Part shown: positions 43,677-53,129 of the stretch, piece after piece
How the letters are laid out: every line of letters starts with the position of its first letter
Numbering within the stretch: the first letter of the stretch is position 1
From: an uncultured Victivallales bacterium
Lineage (GTDB): Bacteria > Verrucomicrobiota > Lentisphaeria > Victivallales > UBA1829
Length of the DNA: 64,000 nt
Assembly (NCBI GenBank): GCA_944391115.1
Contig: CALXSJ010000007.1
Span: forward strand, 93,169 to 157,168
Direction of reading: 5' to 3'
Position numbers and translations under genes: made by a program
The notes under the pieces: model-generated
Databases searched by the model: none
Told to the model about the DNA's origin: nothing
Seen by the model: the letters and a program-made list of their open reading frames with translations, nothing else

Positions 43677-44600
43677 TCAGGCCTTCTGTCCTGCCGCCCA
43701 GACGGCAGTTTCCTCAATCGCTTCTTCCGGTGTGCAGTGCGGCTCATAACCGAGGTCGTGCCGCGCTTTTTCGATCGTAAAGCACATGTGTGTGGCAAGG
43801 AAGCGCAGGCCGGTTGCATGGATCGTATCGCCGTATTTTGCGAGCATTTCCTCCAGCGGAAGATGATTGATATATGCTTTCTTCCCGAGTGCGGCCGCTG
43901 TGATCTCCAGATAACGGTTCAGCGTGACTGCGTGTGAAAGGCAGATGTTGTAGATCTGTCCGATGCTTCGGCGGTTTTCCATGGCAAGGCGGAAGGAATG
44001 CGCCAGATCCTCTACGTGAATCGGCTGGAGCAGGGAAAGTCCGTTGTCCGGCAGATCGAGCGTTTTTTCCGCAAGAATGTCCGGAATGAAATCCGCCCGC
44101 CGTCCGCCGAGGTTGTCCAGCGGCAGCATTCCCGGCCCCGTGATATAGCAGGGGCGGATCACCGTTGCGGGGAAACCCGCACCTGTGAACAGCGAAAGTG
44201 CGGCGTGGTCATAATCGGCTTTCGCTTTCCATCCGGAACTTCCGTCAAATCCGAGATAGGGCGCGGTTTCATCGCAGGGGACAAACGGGAGCGGCGCATA
44301 GCCGCCGGTCGAGGAGCAGTGAATGTAGTGCTTGAGCCCCGCGGCATATTTGTGCACGAGTTCGATTGACTTGAGATCAGGAACCGTGTCAATCACCACG
44401 TCATAGCGTTCTGCCAGAATCGACTGCATTGCCGTTTCGCTGCTCTTGTCGGCGGAAATGGATTTCACCTCCTTGACTTCCTTCAGAAAAGCCGCTTTCT
44501 TCCCGCGCGAGCAGATGGTGACATCATAGCCGCCTTTCACCAGATCCAGCACAATATTGTGCCCCAGCCAGCCGGTTCCTCCGAATACGATGATTTTCAT
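43677..44600 (-). CDS. NAD-dependent epimerase/dehydratase (extended SDR)
   Basis: The 307-residue Rossmann protein has GGTGWLGHNIV (residues 7-17) as the NAD(P) site and the CSSTGGY motif. The usual YxxxK catalytic pair appears as KADYDHA, with no lysine at the expected place, so activity may be atypical. IRPCYITGPGM is typical of extended SDRs acting on nucleotide sugars. The true start is the ATG at 44600, preceded by AAGGGA, not the TTG two codons upstream. It converges with the glycosyltransferase gene. Confidence 0.83.
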   Translation of the reverse strand: MKIIVFGGTGWLGHNIVLDLVKGGYDVTICSRGKKAAFLKEVKEVKSISADKSSETAMQSILAERYDVVIDTVPDLKSIELVHKYAAGLKHYIHCSSTGGYAPLPFVPCDETAPYLGFDGSSGWKAKADYDHAALSLFTGAGFPATVIRPCYITGPGMLPLDNLGGRRADFIPDILAEKTLDLPDNGLSLLQPIHVEDLAHSFRLAMENRRSIGQIYNICLSHAVTLNRYLEITAAALGKKAYINHLPLEEMLAKYGDTIHATGLRFLATHMCFTIEKARHDLGYEPHCTPEEAIEETAVWAAGQKA

Positions 44601-44680
44601 AGGCAATCCCTTGTAATATTAATGTTGAAAGACAAAAAAACGCCGGATTCCCCCCCGGGAATCCGGCAGCTTGCAGATAC

Positions 44681-45226
44681 TCAGATCTTGCCGAGAAGCA
44701 CGATCGCGAATGCCATTACAAAGATCGCGACAGTTTCGACGATGCCCAGCACCATCAGCTGGTTCGTGAAGCCTTTCCCGTTCTCCGCGAACGCGTCGCA
44801 TGCCGCCGCTCCGGCGATTCCCTGCCATGCCGCGGAAATTCCCATCGCCACGCCGCCGATGATGCCGACCAGCAGATAAACAACCCACGCAGCCTGCGTC
44901 ACATCCGGTTTCCCCATGATGACGAACATGATGATCATGCCGTAGATCACCTGCGAAAGCGGCGCGCCGGCAAACACAAGAAGCTGGAACGGCGCGGGTT
45001 TGTTCTGGGAGTAACACTTCTTCCATGCGCCGACGGCGGCGGAACACGCGGTTCCGCATCCGTATGCGGAGCCGATCGCCGCAAAGCCGATCGCCGCAAA
45101 CGCTCCGGCGTAGGTCAGTGCCTGGAACAGGTACTGAAGGTGCTGCATGGTAAACTTCGCCTGTTCGCTCAGGCCCGTCGTCGCGGCTGCCGCCGCCGTT
45201 GCATCTGCTGCGAGTTCAAGAAACAT
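44681..45226 (-). CDS. atpK: V-type ATPase subunit K (membrane rotor proteolipid)
   Basis: The 181-residue protein has four membrane helices in two hairpins, the duplicated proteolipid form of V-type rings. The ion-binding Glu lies in the last helix (GIVETVAIFVMAF), while the first hairpin has Gln at the matching area (LSQVIYGMII), so one carboxylate serves two hairpins. It forms the rotor ring that carries protons or sodium ions. The N-terminal 20 residues are Ala/Thr-rich. It is last in the operon; AGGAGAA precedes the ATG. Confidence 0.92.
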   Translation of the reverse strand: MFLELAADATAAAAATTGLSEQAKFTMQHLQYLFQALTYAGAFAAIGFAAIGSAYGCGTACSAAVGAWKKCYSQNKPAPFQLLVFAGAPLSQVIYGMIIMFVIMGKPDVTQAAWVVYLLVGIIGGVAMGISAAWQGIAGAAACDAFAENGKGFTNQLMVLGIVETVAIFVMAFAIVLLGKI

Positions 45227-45257
45227 CTTGACGTTCTCCTTTTTCTATTTGATTTTG

Positions 45258-47108
45258 TTATTGAATTTCCGTTTTGTTTTCCTTGGCGAACGGACGGTAT
45301 TTGATTCCCGTCCACTGCATTTCCACGTGATTGGAGAATTCCAGTGTATTCAGACGGATTGCATGAACCATCACGCCCATGATGCCGAGCAGGATATTCA
45401 GCGCGTGTCCGCAGACCGCGACCAGAATCAGCCCCGTAATTCCGAGCACCATCAACTGTTTCGGAAGAGAGTCCAGCACCATCATTCCCATGTCGTTGAA
45501 GCAGGTTCCGACGTAGACGCCGGAGAGACCCACCGCGAACAGGCGGATGTAGGAGAGCACGTCAACAAAACTGCCGATGATCGAAAACGGCAGATTCAGC
45601 GCGGCCTCCCCGCTGATCGTCACGACAATCAGAAGCACTCCGACACCGTAGAGCGTCCCCGCGAAATAAACCGGAAACGTTCCCGGGAATACGATCAGGT
45701 TCACGGCAGTGAAGAAGTTCCCCCAGATCAGGAACGCCCAGCCGAGATTGCCCCAGCTCCGCCAGTTCCGGATTTCCGTGATCGTCTTGAACACACGCGC
45801 CGAGGAGAGATGAAGCGCCGCAAGCAGGAAGCAGAACCACTGGATGAACTTGTCCTTCAGATCCATCGGGTTTGCGATGTCCAGCTTTTCGGCGAGACGG
45901 CATGCCGCCGGGCTTTTTTCCGGGTCGGCGAGGAAATCCAGCCCCTTCAGCGGTCCCGGCAGCACTTCGCGGGGCAGTCCGAGACAGGCCCCCTGAAGCA
46001 GTCCGAACACAATCGAAAACGCCGACAGCAGAATCAGGAGATTCAGCGGCAGACGCGCACTCTCTTTTTTACGGAAAAGATACTTGCAGAGAAACGCCGT
46101 CGCCATGAACATGACGCCGTAGGCGAAATCCCCGATCAGCATTCCGAAGAAGATCGGAAACGCGATCAGGAAGAAAAGCGATACGTCATTTTCCCGGTAG
46201 CCCGGCGCGATGCCGATGAAGTCGAAGAGCGGATCAATGATGTTCATCCACTTCGGTTTTCTGATGCAGGTCGGGACCTTCATATCGTCTTCGGCGGGAT
46301 CCTCGATCCGAAGCGCCCAGCCCTGTTTCAGAGCCTCCGCACGGAGCTTTTCCACGGACGGAACAGGAACATACCCCTGAAGATAGGCGATCTCCCCTTC
46401 CCGGATCATGCCGTCGCGGTTCTGTGCAAATTCAAGAGCCTGCTCGGTCTCTTCCTTCCAGGTGCGGAGGCAGGGAATCGAAAGCGCGAGCGAATCCAGC
46501 TGTTTTCCAATATCCGTGAGGCGTGCATCGCATTCGCCGACGAGTTCCCGCAGTTTCGAGAGCGAGAAATCCGGAAGCGAAACCTCATGCAGCGCCGCCG
46601 GATCCAGAGGGGTCTGTGATACGACCATAAAATAGACGTCGTTCCCCTTTCTGCTGATCTCCGTCACGGACGCACCTTCGGGGAACGTCATTTTCGGAAA
46701 GTCGCTCTTGAAGGCGGTGCAGAGTCCCACATGCAGCCCCGAGGCGCGGAGCTTCCGGAGCAGTTCCGGTTCAAAGTCGCCCCAAGGCTCAAGTTTCTCG
46801 ATCTCTTTGAGAAGATTCTCTCGCTGTTTTTCAACGGCTGCCTCCTGGTCCAGGTAACGCAGCGCATCGGAAACGAGCTGTTCCGGCTCAACCGTCTTGC
46901 CCGGCGTGCCGGAGACGCTCCGCCCGCTTAGAATGTTGTAGACTTTGACCGTGTTCGCGACCTTCGCGGTCAGTTCGGCGACGTCGGGAGAGTCGACGCG
47001 CCCGAGCAGTTTGACATGCATGACGCCGAGGTCGCGGAGCGCCTCAAGCGCCCCGCTTCTGTCACGCTCCAGACACAGCAGCGTCACTTCTTTCATTTTC
47101 ACTATCAT
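45258..47108 (-). CDS. atpI: V-type ATPase subunit I (stator membrane subunit)
   Basis: The 616-residue protein has a cytoplasmic N-terminal half (MIVKMKEVTLLCLERDRSGA and two long helices) and a C-terminal half with about seven membrane helices, including FIGIAPGYRENDVSLFFL, the region with the essential polar residues, and SYIRLFAVGLSGVYVG. It forms the ion half-channels next to the rotor ring. The start at 47108 overlaps the subunit D stop (ATGA), so the two are translationally coupled; a longer frame to 47213 is rejected. Confidence 0.92.
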   Translation of the reverse strand: MIVKMKEVTLLCLERDRSGALEALRDLGVMHVKLLGRVDSPDVAELTAKVANTVKVYNILSGRSVSGTPGKTVEPEQLVSDALRYLDQEAAVEKQRENLLKEIEKLEPWGDFEPELLRKLRASGLHVGLCTAFKSDFPKMTFPEGASVTEISRKGNDVYFMVVSQTPLDPAALHEVSLPDFSLSKLRELVGECDARLTDIGKQLDSLALSIPCLRTWKEETEQALEFAQNRDGMIREGEIAYLQGYVPVPSVEKLRAEALKQGWALRIEDPAEDDMKVPTCIRKPKWMNIIDPLFDFIGIAPGYRENDVSLFFLIAFPIFFGMLIGDFAYGVMFMATAFLCKYLFRKKESARLPLNLLILLSAFSIVFGLLQGACLGLPREVLPGPLKGLDFLADPEKSPAACRLAEKLDIANPMDLKDKFIQWFCFLLAALHLSSARVFKTITEIRNWRSWGNLGWAFLIWGNFFTAVNLIVFPGTFPVYFAGTLYGVGVLLIVVTISGEAALNLPFSIIGSFVDVLSYIRLFAVGLSGVYVGTCFNDMGMMVLDSLPKQLMVLGITGLILVAVCGHALNILLGIMGVMVHAIRLNTLEFSNHVEMQWTGIKYRPFAKENKTEIQ

Positions 47109-47713
47109 GCCGCCGTCTCCTGCAGTTTCTTCTTGGCGATTTTCGAGCGCGCCACGGCGCTGGTGTCCATGTCGCCGAGATAAATCTGAATCATGCGGAT
47201 GTTTTCCTTGCATTCGGGAATCTTCACTTTTTCAAAGAGATTGACCCGCTGCGTCGTCACCCGCAGTTCATTTTCAATGAGTTCATATTGTTTCCGGATG
47301 ATTTCGCGTTCCGCGCGGAGCTCCACGATTTTCCGGAGAGCCGCGACGGCGTCGTCGAACCATGGTTCCTCCGTAAAAATGTCATAGTCATGCTTTTCAA
47401 ACACAACCCCCTGGAAGCGGGGCACGTCCACACCGGCAATATTCAGAGTGTCGGTCTCGACGCGTTCCACGCGCACGGTGTCCGCAACGCGCATCGCATC
47501 GGCCTCCGCACCGAACAGAACCAGCCATGAGGAGAGCTGCTCCTTGCTTTCCTTCTCACGCTCCTCGTTGCTCCGGATGCGCTCCTGGCAGGAACGCATC
47601 TCCATTTGGAGCTGCTGCTTCTTGAGCTGAAGCGTCGGCAGGAAGCGCTGGAACTGTTTCAAGTCGTCCCGCTGCTGTTTCAATGCCGTTTTCGTCAGTT
47701 TGACTTTTGCCAT
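47105..47713 (-). CDS. atpD: V-type ATPase subunit D (central stalk)
   Basis: The 202-residue protein is almost entirely long helices, starting MAKVKLTKTALKQQRDDLKQ, the typical D-subunit N-terminus, with matching C-terminal antiparallel coil (RVNLFEKVKIPECKENIRMI). It forms the rotating shaft inside the A3B3 head. Its stop overlaps the atpI start by four bases. Confidence 0.93.
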   Translation of the reverse strand: MAKVKLTKTALKQQRDDLKQFQRFLPTLQLKKQQLQMEMRSCQERIRSNEEREKESKEQLSSWLVLFGAEADAMRVADTVRVERVETDTLNIAGVDVPRFQGVVFEKHDYDIFTEEPWFDDAVAALRKIVELRAEREIIRKQYELIENELRVTTQRVNLFEKVKIPECKENIRMIQIYLGDMDTSAVARSKIAKKKLQETAA

Positions 47714-47730
47714 GTCGAGTGCCTCTCGAA

Positions 47731-49032
47731 TCAGTTCGCGTCTTTCGGCCAGAATTCGTCAATCATATCCGACTTGATGCCGGTTTCAGTCTTGTCGAAG
47801 CACTCGGCCAGAATCTTCCAGCCGAGGTCAAGCGCCTCCTCCAGCGGGATGTTGACCGAAAGATCCATCATCTTCTCTTCGAACAGACGCCCGTACTTCA
47901 GCAGTTTCCGGTCCCACGAGCTCATCTGGAAGCCCATCGACTGTTTTTCAATGGTCTCCTTGTAGTCCGCGTAGAAGCGGATCATCGTATCCATGATGGC
48001 GCGGTGGTCGGCGCGGGTCTTGCCGTTGACCTGCTGTTTCAGACGGCTCAGGGAGCCGAACGGTTCGATGCGGCCGTTTTTCAGGTAGAACTGGCCTTCG
48101 GTGATGTATCCGGTGTTGTCGGGAACGGGGTGCGTCACGTCGTCGCCGGGCATCGTGGTCACGGCGAGAATGGTGATTGAGCCCGCGCCGTCGAAGTCGA
48201 CCGCCTTTTCATAGCGTGCGGCGAGCTGGCTGTAGAGGTCGCCGGGATAACCGCGGTTCGACGGAATCTGTTCCATCGTGATCGCGATCTCCTTCATCGC
48301 GTCGGCAAAGTTCGTCATGTCGGTCAGCAGCACGAGCACGCGCTTGTTCTGCAGCGCATACTGCTCCGCGACCGCAAGGCACATGTCGGGAACAAGCATG
48401 CACTCCACGATCGGGTCGGACGCGGTATGGATGAAGAGAACCGAACGCGAAAGCGCGCCGTGCTCGTCCAGCGTGTTGCGGAAGGCCAGATAATCGTCAT
48501 ACTTGAGACCCATTCCGCCGAGGATGATGACGTCGACCTCCGCCTGCATCGCGATCCGTGAAAGCAGTTCATTATAGGGCTCTCCGGCGACGGAGAAAAT
48601 CGGAAGCTTCTGCGATTCGACCAGCGTGTTGAAAACGTCGATCATCGGAATGCCGGTGCGGATCATCTTGCGCGGAATGATGCGTTTGGCGGGATTCACG
48701 GAAGGTCCGCCGATGTCGATCATATCGTCATTGATCGCGGGACGGCCGTCGCGGGGACGCCCCGCCCCGGTGAAGATTCTTCCCAGCAGATTTTCCGAGG
48801 CCGAAACGCGCATCGGATGGCCGAGGAAGCGGACTTCGTCGCCGGTGCTGACGCCGCGGGAGCCTGTGAAAACCTGAAGGAACACCTTGCCGTCCTGAAG
48901 GCGGATCACCTGCGCCAGCGAGGTGCCGCGCGCGCCGGTGACTTCCGCAAGGTCATTGTATCCGACGTTGTCGGCTTCCACCGTGATGACGTTGCCGGCA
49001 ATCTGAATGATTTTGTGATAAACCTTACGCAT
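47731..49032 (-). CDS. atpB: V-type ATPase subunit B
   Basis: The 433-residue non-catalytic nucleotide-binding subunit starts [20 protein letters not shown]. It shows [33 protein letters not shown] in place of a functional Walker A, and [15 protein letters not shown] near the regulatory site. It alternates with subunit A in the head. The start at 49032 overlaps the end of atpA by eight bases; a longer frame to 49107 is rejected because homology begins at MRKVYHK. Confidence 0.95.
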   Translation of the reverse strand: MRKVYHKIIQIAGNVITVEADNVGYNDLAEVTGARGTSLAQVIRLQDGKVFLQVFTGSRGVSTGDEVRFLGHPMRVSASENLLGRIFTGAGRPRDGRPAINDDMIDIGGPSVNPAKRIIPRKMIRTGIPMIDVFNTLVESQKLPIFSVAGEPYNELLSRIAMQAEVDVIILGGMGLKYDDYLAFRNTLDEHGALSRSVLFIHTASDPIVECMLVPDMCLAVAEQYALQNKRVLVLLTDMTNFADAMKEIAITMEQIPSNRGYPGDLYSQLAARYEKAVDFDGAGSITILAVTTMPGDDVTHPVPDNTGYITEGQFYLKNGRIEPFGSLSRLKQQVNGKTRADHRAIMDTMIRFYADYKETIEKQSMGFQMSSWDRKLLKYGRLFEEKMMDLSVNIPLEEALDLGWKILAECFDKTETGIKSDMIDEFWPKDAN

Positions 49033-50761
49033 TTTCCTTCCTTTCGCTGATTTTTTCATCCACGGCCTTTTCCAGTTCCCTGAACCTGGCGGACTGGAAT
49101 TCGGCATAGTTCAGGTTGGTGAAGGCAAGACGGAGTTCAAGGAAGTAACGGCGGGCGACTTCTTTGTCCTCGAATTTGAACGTCGATTTCAGAACATGGA
49201 TCACTTTGTCGAACATGTAGACCTGGCGTTCCCGGCTGGTCGCGCCGTCCACCTTGTCAAAGGTGTTCTGCTGCAGATAGACAAAGTCGATGAATTCGCT
49301 CTTGAGGTAGATTACGAAGTCATCAATGTTGGTGCCTTCCTCGCCGACGACCTTCATCATCTGGTTGACCTCGTTGCCGCGGCGGAGAATGTGCTTGGCA
49401 TAAGCGAGTTTTTCCGGTTCCACGATGCTTTTGTATTTGCTCCAGCTGTCGAGCGGATGAATTGCGGGGAAGCGCCGCGCCGAAGAGCGTTCGCGGGAGA
49501 GTCCGAGGAACGCGCCGACAACCTTCAGCGTCGCCTGGGTCACAGGCTCCTCGAAGTTGCCGCCCGCGGGGCTGACCGAACCGCCGATCGTGATGGAGCC
49601 CTGTCCGCCGTCATTGAGCCGGACAAGGCCGGCGCGTTCGTAAAAACTCGCGATCAGCGACTCGAGGTAGGCGGGGAAAGCCTCTTCGCCGGGAATTTCC
49701 TCCAGACGGCCGGACATCTCGCGGAGCGCCTGCGCCCAGCGGGAGGTCGAGTCCGCCAGCAAGAGGCAGTTGAGTCCCATCTGACGGTAGTATTCCGCAA
49801 GAGTGACCGCCGTGTAAACGGAGGCTTCGCGTGCGGCGACCGGCATCGAACTGGTGTTACAGATGATGATCGAACGGTCCATCAGGCTCTTTCCGGTCCG
49901 CGGGTCCTCCAGATGCGGGAACTCGCGGAGGATTTCCACCACCTCGCCCGCGCGTTCGCCGCACGCCGCGATGATGACGACGTCCGCCTCCGCGTGCTGG
50001 CTGATCGCGTGCTGCAGAACCGTCTTGCCCGCGCCGAACGGTCCCGGGGTGCAGAAAGTGCCGCCCTGGGCGACCGGGAAGAAGGTGTCGATGATCCGCT
50101 GCTGGGTTGTGAGCGGATTGACCGGCATCAGTTTTTCCTTGTAGCAGGAGATCGGAATCTTGACCGGCCACTTCTGCACCATCGTGATTTCGCGGATCTC
50201 GCCCTTTTCGTTTTTCGCTTTTGCGACGCAGTCGAGCAGTTTGTGCGGACCCGGCGCGGCGACGTCGACCAGCTCCCAGGTGCCGCGGAACAGGAACGGC
50301 AGCATGATGTAGTGCTTGAAGATGCCTTCCGGCACATAGCCGATGTAGCTGCCCGCCGAGAGACGGTCACCGACCTTGGCCAGGGGCGTGAACTCCCATT
50401 CGCGTTCATAGTCCAGCGCATGCATGTAGACGCCGCGCTGGAGGAAGAATCCGGATTTTTCCGCAAGTTTGTTCAGGGGATTCTGAAGTCCGTCGTAAAC
50501 CTGGGTGAGAAGCCCGGGACCGAGTTCGACGCTGAGAAGGTCGTTGGTGAACTCGACGGTGTCGCCGATCTTGAGACCTGCGGTATTCTCGTAAACCTGA
50601 AGGTCGGCCCGGTTGCCCCTTACGCGAATGACCTCGGCTTTGAGCCGGATGTCGCCGAGCACCGCAAATGCCACCTCGTTCTGCGTGACGGCGGTTTCGA
50701 ACTCGACCGTCAGCATGTTGCCGTTGACGCCGACGATGTGTCCTGTGTTGTTTTCAAGCAT
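49025..50761 (-). CDS. atpA: V-type ATPase subunit A (catalytic)
   Basis: The 578-residue catalytic subunit has the N-terminal beta barrel, the V-type non-homologous insertion, the Walker [12 protein letters not shown], the [12 protein letters not shown] segment and [19 protein letters not shown]. It hydrolyses or makes ATP, coupled to ion flow. All catalytic motifs are intact. The DUF2764 gene ends 24 bases upstream. Confidence 0.96.
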   Translation of the reverse strand: MLENNTGHIVGVNGNMLTVEFETAVTQNEVAFAVLGDIRLKAEVIRVRGNRADLQVYENTAGLKIGDTVEFTNDLLSVELGPGLLTQVYDGLQNPLNKLAEKSGFFLQRGVYMHALDYEREWEFTPLAKVGDRLSAGSYIGYVPEGIFKHYIMLPFLFRGTWELVDVAAPGPHKLLDCVAKAKNEKGEIREITMVQKWPVKIPISCYKEKLMPVNPLTTQQRIIDTFFPVAQGGTFCTPGPFGAGKTVLQHAISQHAEADVVIIAACGERAGEVVEILREFPHLEDPRTGKSLMDRSIIICNTSSMPVAAREASVYTAVTLAEYYRQMGLNCLLLADSTSRWAQALREMSGRLEEIPGEEAFPAYLESLIASFYERAGLVRLNDGGQGSITIGGSVSPAGGNFEEPVTQATLKVVGAFLGLSRERSSARRFPAIHPLDSWSKYKSIVEPEKLAYAKHILRRGNEVNQMMKVVGEEGTNIDDFVIYLKSEFIDFVYLQQNTFDKVDGATSRERQVYMFDKVIHVLKSTFKFEDKEVARRYFLELRLAFTNLNYAEFQSARFRELEKAVDEKISERKENA

Positions 50762-50785
50762 GAAAACACTCCTGCTGTTAATATA

Positions 50786-51355
50786 TTATGATTGTTTCAA
50801 CTCTTTTTCCGCATGTTCCGCGCGGTCGGCGGCTTTTTCCAGATTTCCCGGCGCCGCCTTCGGATTCCGCGCCGCCCATTTTTCGAGAATCATCAGACGC
50901 AGAAGATAAAGACAGAACGCGTCGAAGTCGAAGGTGTGTCTTCCTTCCACGGAGTCCAGCTTGTACCAGCGCGCGGCGTCAAGCGCCCGTTCGCGCTCGA
51001 AAGGATTCCTCTGTGAAGAGTACACTTCATTTGCGGTCCGGAATGCGTCGCTTTCAAATGCGGCAAATTTCACAAGATAGGGGTCGGCGTCCATGCCGAG
51101 TTTTCCCGCGCGCAATGCGCCGAGCGTGTTCCGCAGGCAGATTTCCCAGCGAATGTATTCGCCGGCCGGAGAGTCCGGGTCGATGCCGTCCGGCAGGCGG
51201 TGCGGAGCCGCTTTCAGCGTGCGCAGAAGCTCCATCTTTTTTTCCGGCAGATACGACGAACAGTAATCCAGAAACGTCTCCCGGGAGAACGGCGGAGGGC
51301 CGTCGAAGAGAAGCAGAGGCAGTGAAGCCTTCAGTGCATAATAGTTTTTCCTCAT
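50786..51355 (-). CDS. DUF2764 protein of the V-ATPase operon
   Basis: The 189-residue soluble helical protein begins MRKNYYALKASLPLLLFDGP and matches the DUF2764 family that sits between subunits E and A in chlamydial and Bacteroidetes V-ATPase operons. No subunit C gene is present in this operon, so this protein may take that role as the socket linking the stalk to the membrane ring; this is an inference from position. The name rests on the N-terminal pattern and gene order. Confidence 0.8.
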   Translation of the reverse strand: MRKNYYALKASLPLLLFDGPPPFSRETFLDYCSSYLPEKKMELLRTLKAAPHRLPDGIDPDSPAGEYIRWEICLRNTLGALRAGKLGMDADPYLVKFAAFESDAFRTANEVYSSQRNPFERERALDAARWYKLDSVEGRHTFDFDAFCLYLLRLMILEKWAARNPKAAPGNLEKAADRAEHAEKELKQS

Positions 51356-51389
51356 GGTCAGAAAGCACTCCTATTCCTGCCGGGAAGGT

Positions 51390-51995
51390 TCAGCCCTTGA
51401 TGACGGCTGCGAGCTTGGAACCGACGAATTTGCAGAGAATGTCGGCAAGCGCCTCGTCGCTGAAATCGAAGAAGACCTCGTCATTGGCGAAGGAGATCTG
51501 GAGCCCGGCCCCGAATTCGCTGGTCAGGTTGATCTTCGGATTTGCCTTGAGGTCTGCAAGAAGCGCGGACTTGAGGATGGCTTCGGCCTCCGCCTGTTCC
51601 TTCTGCGGAAGCAGAAGTTCGATTCCGGCGTCGGCGGAGGGATTTTTCCCGTAGGCCTTTGCCATTTCCAGGATGATCTGCCCCATGAGTTCCGGCGTCA
51701 TCGCCTTGGCGGCACAGTCGCGGGCGACGGCGTTGAGTTTCGCCAGAAGATCGGCCTTGAGCGCAATCACGGCGTCGCGTGATGCCTGCTGAATTGCCTT
51801 GACCGCCTTGTCCTGTTCCGCCGCGGCGAACGCTTTCGCCTTTTCAGAATCGGCTTCCGCCTGCGCTTTTGCTTCGGCGATGATTTTCGCGGCTTCCTTC
51901 TTTGCATCCGCCAGAATCGCGGCTTTTTCCTCTTCGGCCTTCCGGATTCCATCCGTATGAATCTTGTTCAGCAGTCCCTGTAAATCTTCCGCCAT
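51390..51995 (-). CDS. atpE: V-type ATPase subunit E (peripheral stalk)
   Basis: The 201-residue protein has a long N-terminal helix rich in Ala, Lys and Glu (about 1-90) followed by a globular C-terminal domain, the layout of the V-ATPase E subunit. It joins the stator to the head. It is the first gene of the operon E-DUF2764-A-B-D-I-K. Subunits C, F and G of the archaeal-type complex are not encoded here. Confidence 0.88.
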   Translation of the reverse strand: MAEDLQGLLNKIHTDGIRKAEEEKAAILADAKKEAAKIIAEAKAQAEADSEKAKAFAAAEQDKAVKAIQQASRDAVIALKADLLAKLNAVARDCAAKAMTPELMGQIILEMAKAYGKNPSADAGIELLLPQKEQAEAEAILKSALLADLKANPKINLTSEFGAGLQISFANDEVFFDFSDEALADILCKFVGSKLAAVIKG

Positions 51996-52069
51996 GGTCC
52001 TCTTCTCCGTCGTTAGTGGAAATGCGGTGCATTTTCCGATGTATCATATCATTTTCAAATCAGATAAGG

Positions 52070-52097
52070 AATATACACCTGAATTGCAGGATGTAAA
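52070..52097 (-). promoter_or_regulatory. Promoter of the V-ATPase operon
   Basis: Minus-strand TTTACA, 16-base spacer, TATATT. The sequence CAGGTGTATATT at the -10 box recurs in the leuA promoter. The leader to atpE is about 70 bases. Confidence 0.55.
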
Positions 52098-52186
52098 GTG
52101 CAGTTTGAGAAAAAACGGAAAAATTATAGCTCCAAAATAATTTAAAAATAAAAACAATTTGCCGGACGATATTCTCCGAATGCGAC

Positions 52187-52215
52187 TTGATGAAAAAGAC
52201 GAGCCGTGCTAAGTT
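52187..52215 (+). promoter_or_regulatory. Possible promoter of the hydrolase/MetF-like operon
   Basis: TTGATG, 17-base spacer, TAAGTT, about 48 bases before the ATG at 52264. Confidence 0.35.
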
Positions 52216-52263
52216 ACTGTTTGCCGGAAAAAGTTCCCGGCACCAGAATGCCCGGAGGCGGAA

Positions 52264-53118
52264 ATGGATTATCAGGAACTGGAGCGGTTATTCCCGTTCA
52301 AGCATCGCTACATCACGATTGGCCAGAACAGGATTCATTATATTGACGAAGGAGAAGGGCGCACTCTTGTCCTGTTCCATGCGTGCCCGATGTGGTCCTT
52401 TGCCTACCGCAGGCAGATTGCGGAATTCTCCAGAGACCATCGGGTGATCGCATTCGACATGCTCGGCTTCGGACTTTCCGACAAGCCGTCCGACTTCGAT
52501 TACACGCTGACAGGCCACATCAACCTGACCGAAAGCCTGATCGGGGCAATGGATCTGAAGGACATCACGCTGGTCATGCATGGCTGGGGCGGCACAATCG
52601 GCATGGGGTTTGCTGTCAGGCATCCGAACCTGATTGCCGGACTGGTCGTGCTGAATTCGATGGCGTTTTCCGATTTTCCCCTGCCATGGCGCCTGTATCC
52701 ATGCCGGGCCCCGTGGCTTGGAGCCAAGATTATTCTCGATTTGAAAATGCTGCAGTTCGGCGTGAACAAACTTCCTCCCGAAATCGCCGAGGCTTACCGC
52801 TATCCGTTTCTGAGCAAGGAGAGCCGGATTCCGCTGCTCCGGTTCATTGAGGATATTCCCGTGACCCCCGAAGCGGAATCCGCGCAGACCATTCTGACAA
52901 TTGAAACCAGACTCTGGATGTTCAACAACAAGCCGTCCTGCATCATCTGGGCGATGCGCGACTGGCTTTACAATGTGAAATCCCTGAAACGCTGGGAACG
53001 CTGTCTGCCGAATGCCTCTGTGCACCTGCTGCCGGATGCGGGAAGATACATGCAGGAGGATGCACCCGACAAAGTGAACGCGATCATGCGGGAGTTTCTC
53101 GCGGAAAACAAACTGTGA
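52264..53118 (+). CDS. Haloalkane-dehalogenase-like alpha/beta-hydrolase without catalytic residues
   Basis: The 284-residue protein follows the haloalkane dehalogenase family closely in sequence blocks: LVLFHACPMWSFAYRR, VIAFDMLGFGLSDKP, LVMHGWGGTIGMGFA, and DAGRYMQEDAP. The nucleophile Asp of the HDWGG motif is Gly (G107), the catalytic His of GHxxQEDxP is Arg (R261), and the halide-stabilising Asn of HGNP is Cys (C41); only the acid position (D233) is kept. It therefore cannot work by the usual mechanism and may be a binding or scaffold protein. It is 11 bases upstream of the MetF-like gene and likely co-transcribed. No signal peptide. Confidence 0.88.
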   Translation: MDYQELERLFPFKHRYITIGQNRIHYIDEGEGRTLVLFHACPMWSFAYRRQIAEFSRDHRVIAFDMLGFGLSDKPSDFDYTLTGHINLTESLIGAMDLKDITLVMHGWGGTIGMGFAVRHPNLIAGLVVLNSMAFSDFPLPWRLYPCRAPWLGAKIILDLKMLQFGVNKLPPEIAEAYRYPFLSKESRIPLLRFIEDIPVTPEAESAQTILTIETRLWMFNNKPSCIIWAMRDWLYNVKSLKRWERCLPNASVHLLPDAGRYMQEDAPDKVNAIMREFLAENKL

Positions 53119-53129
53119 GAGGCGGAAGT

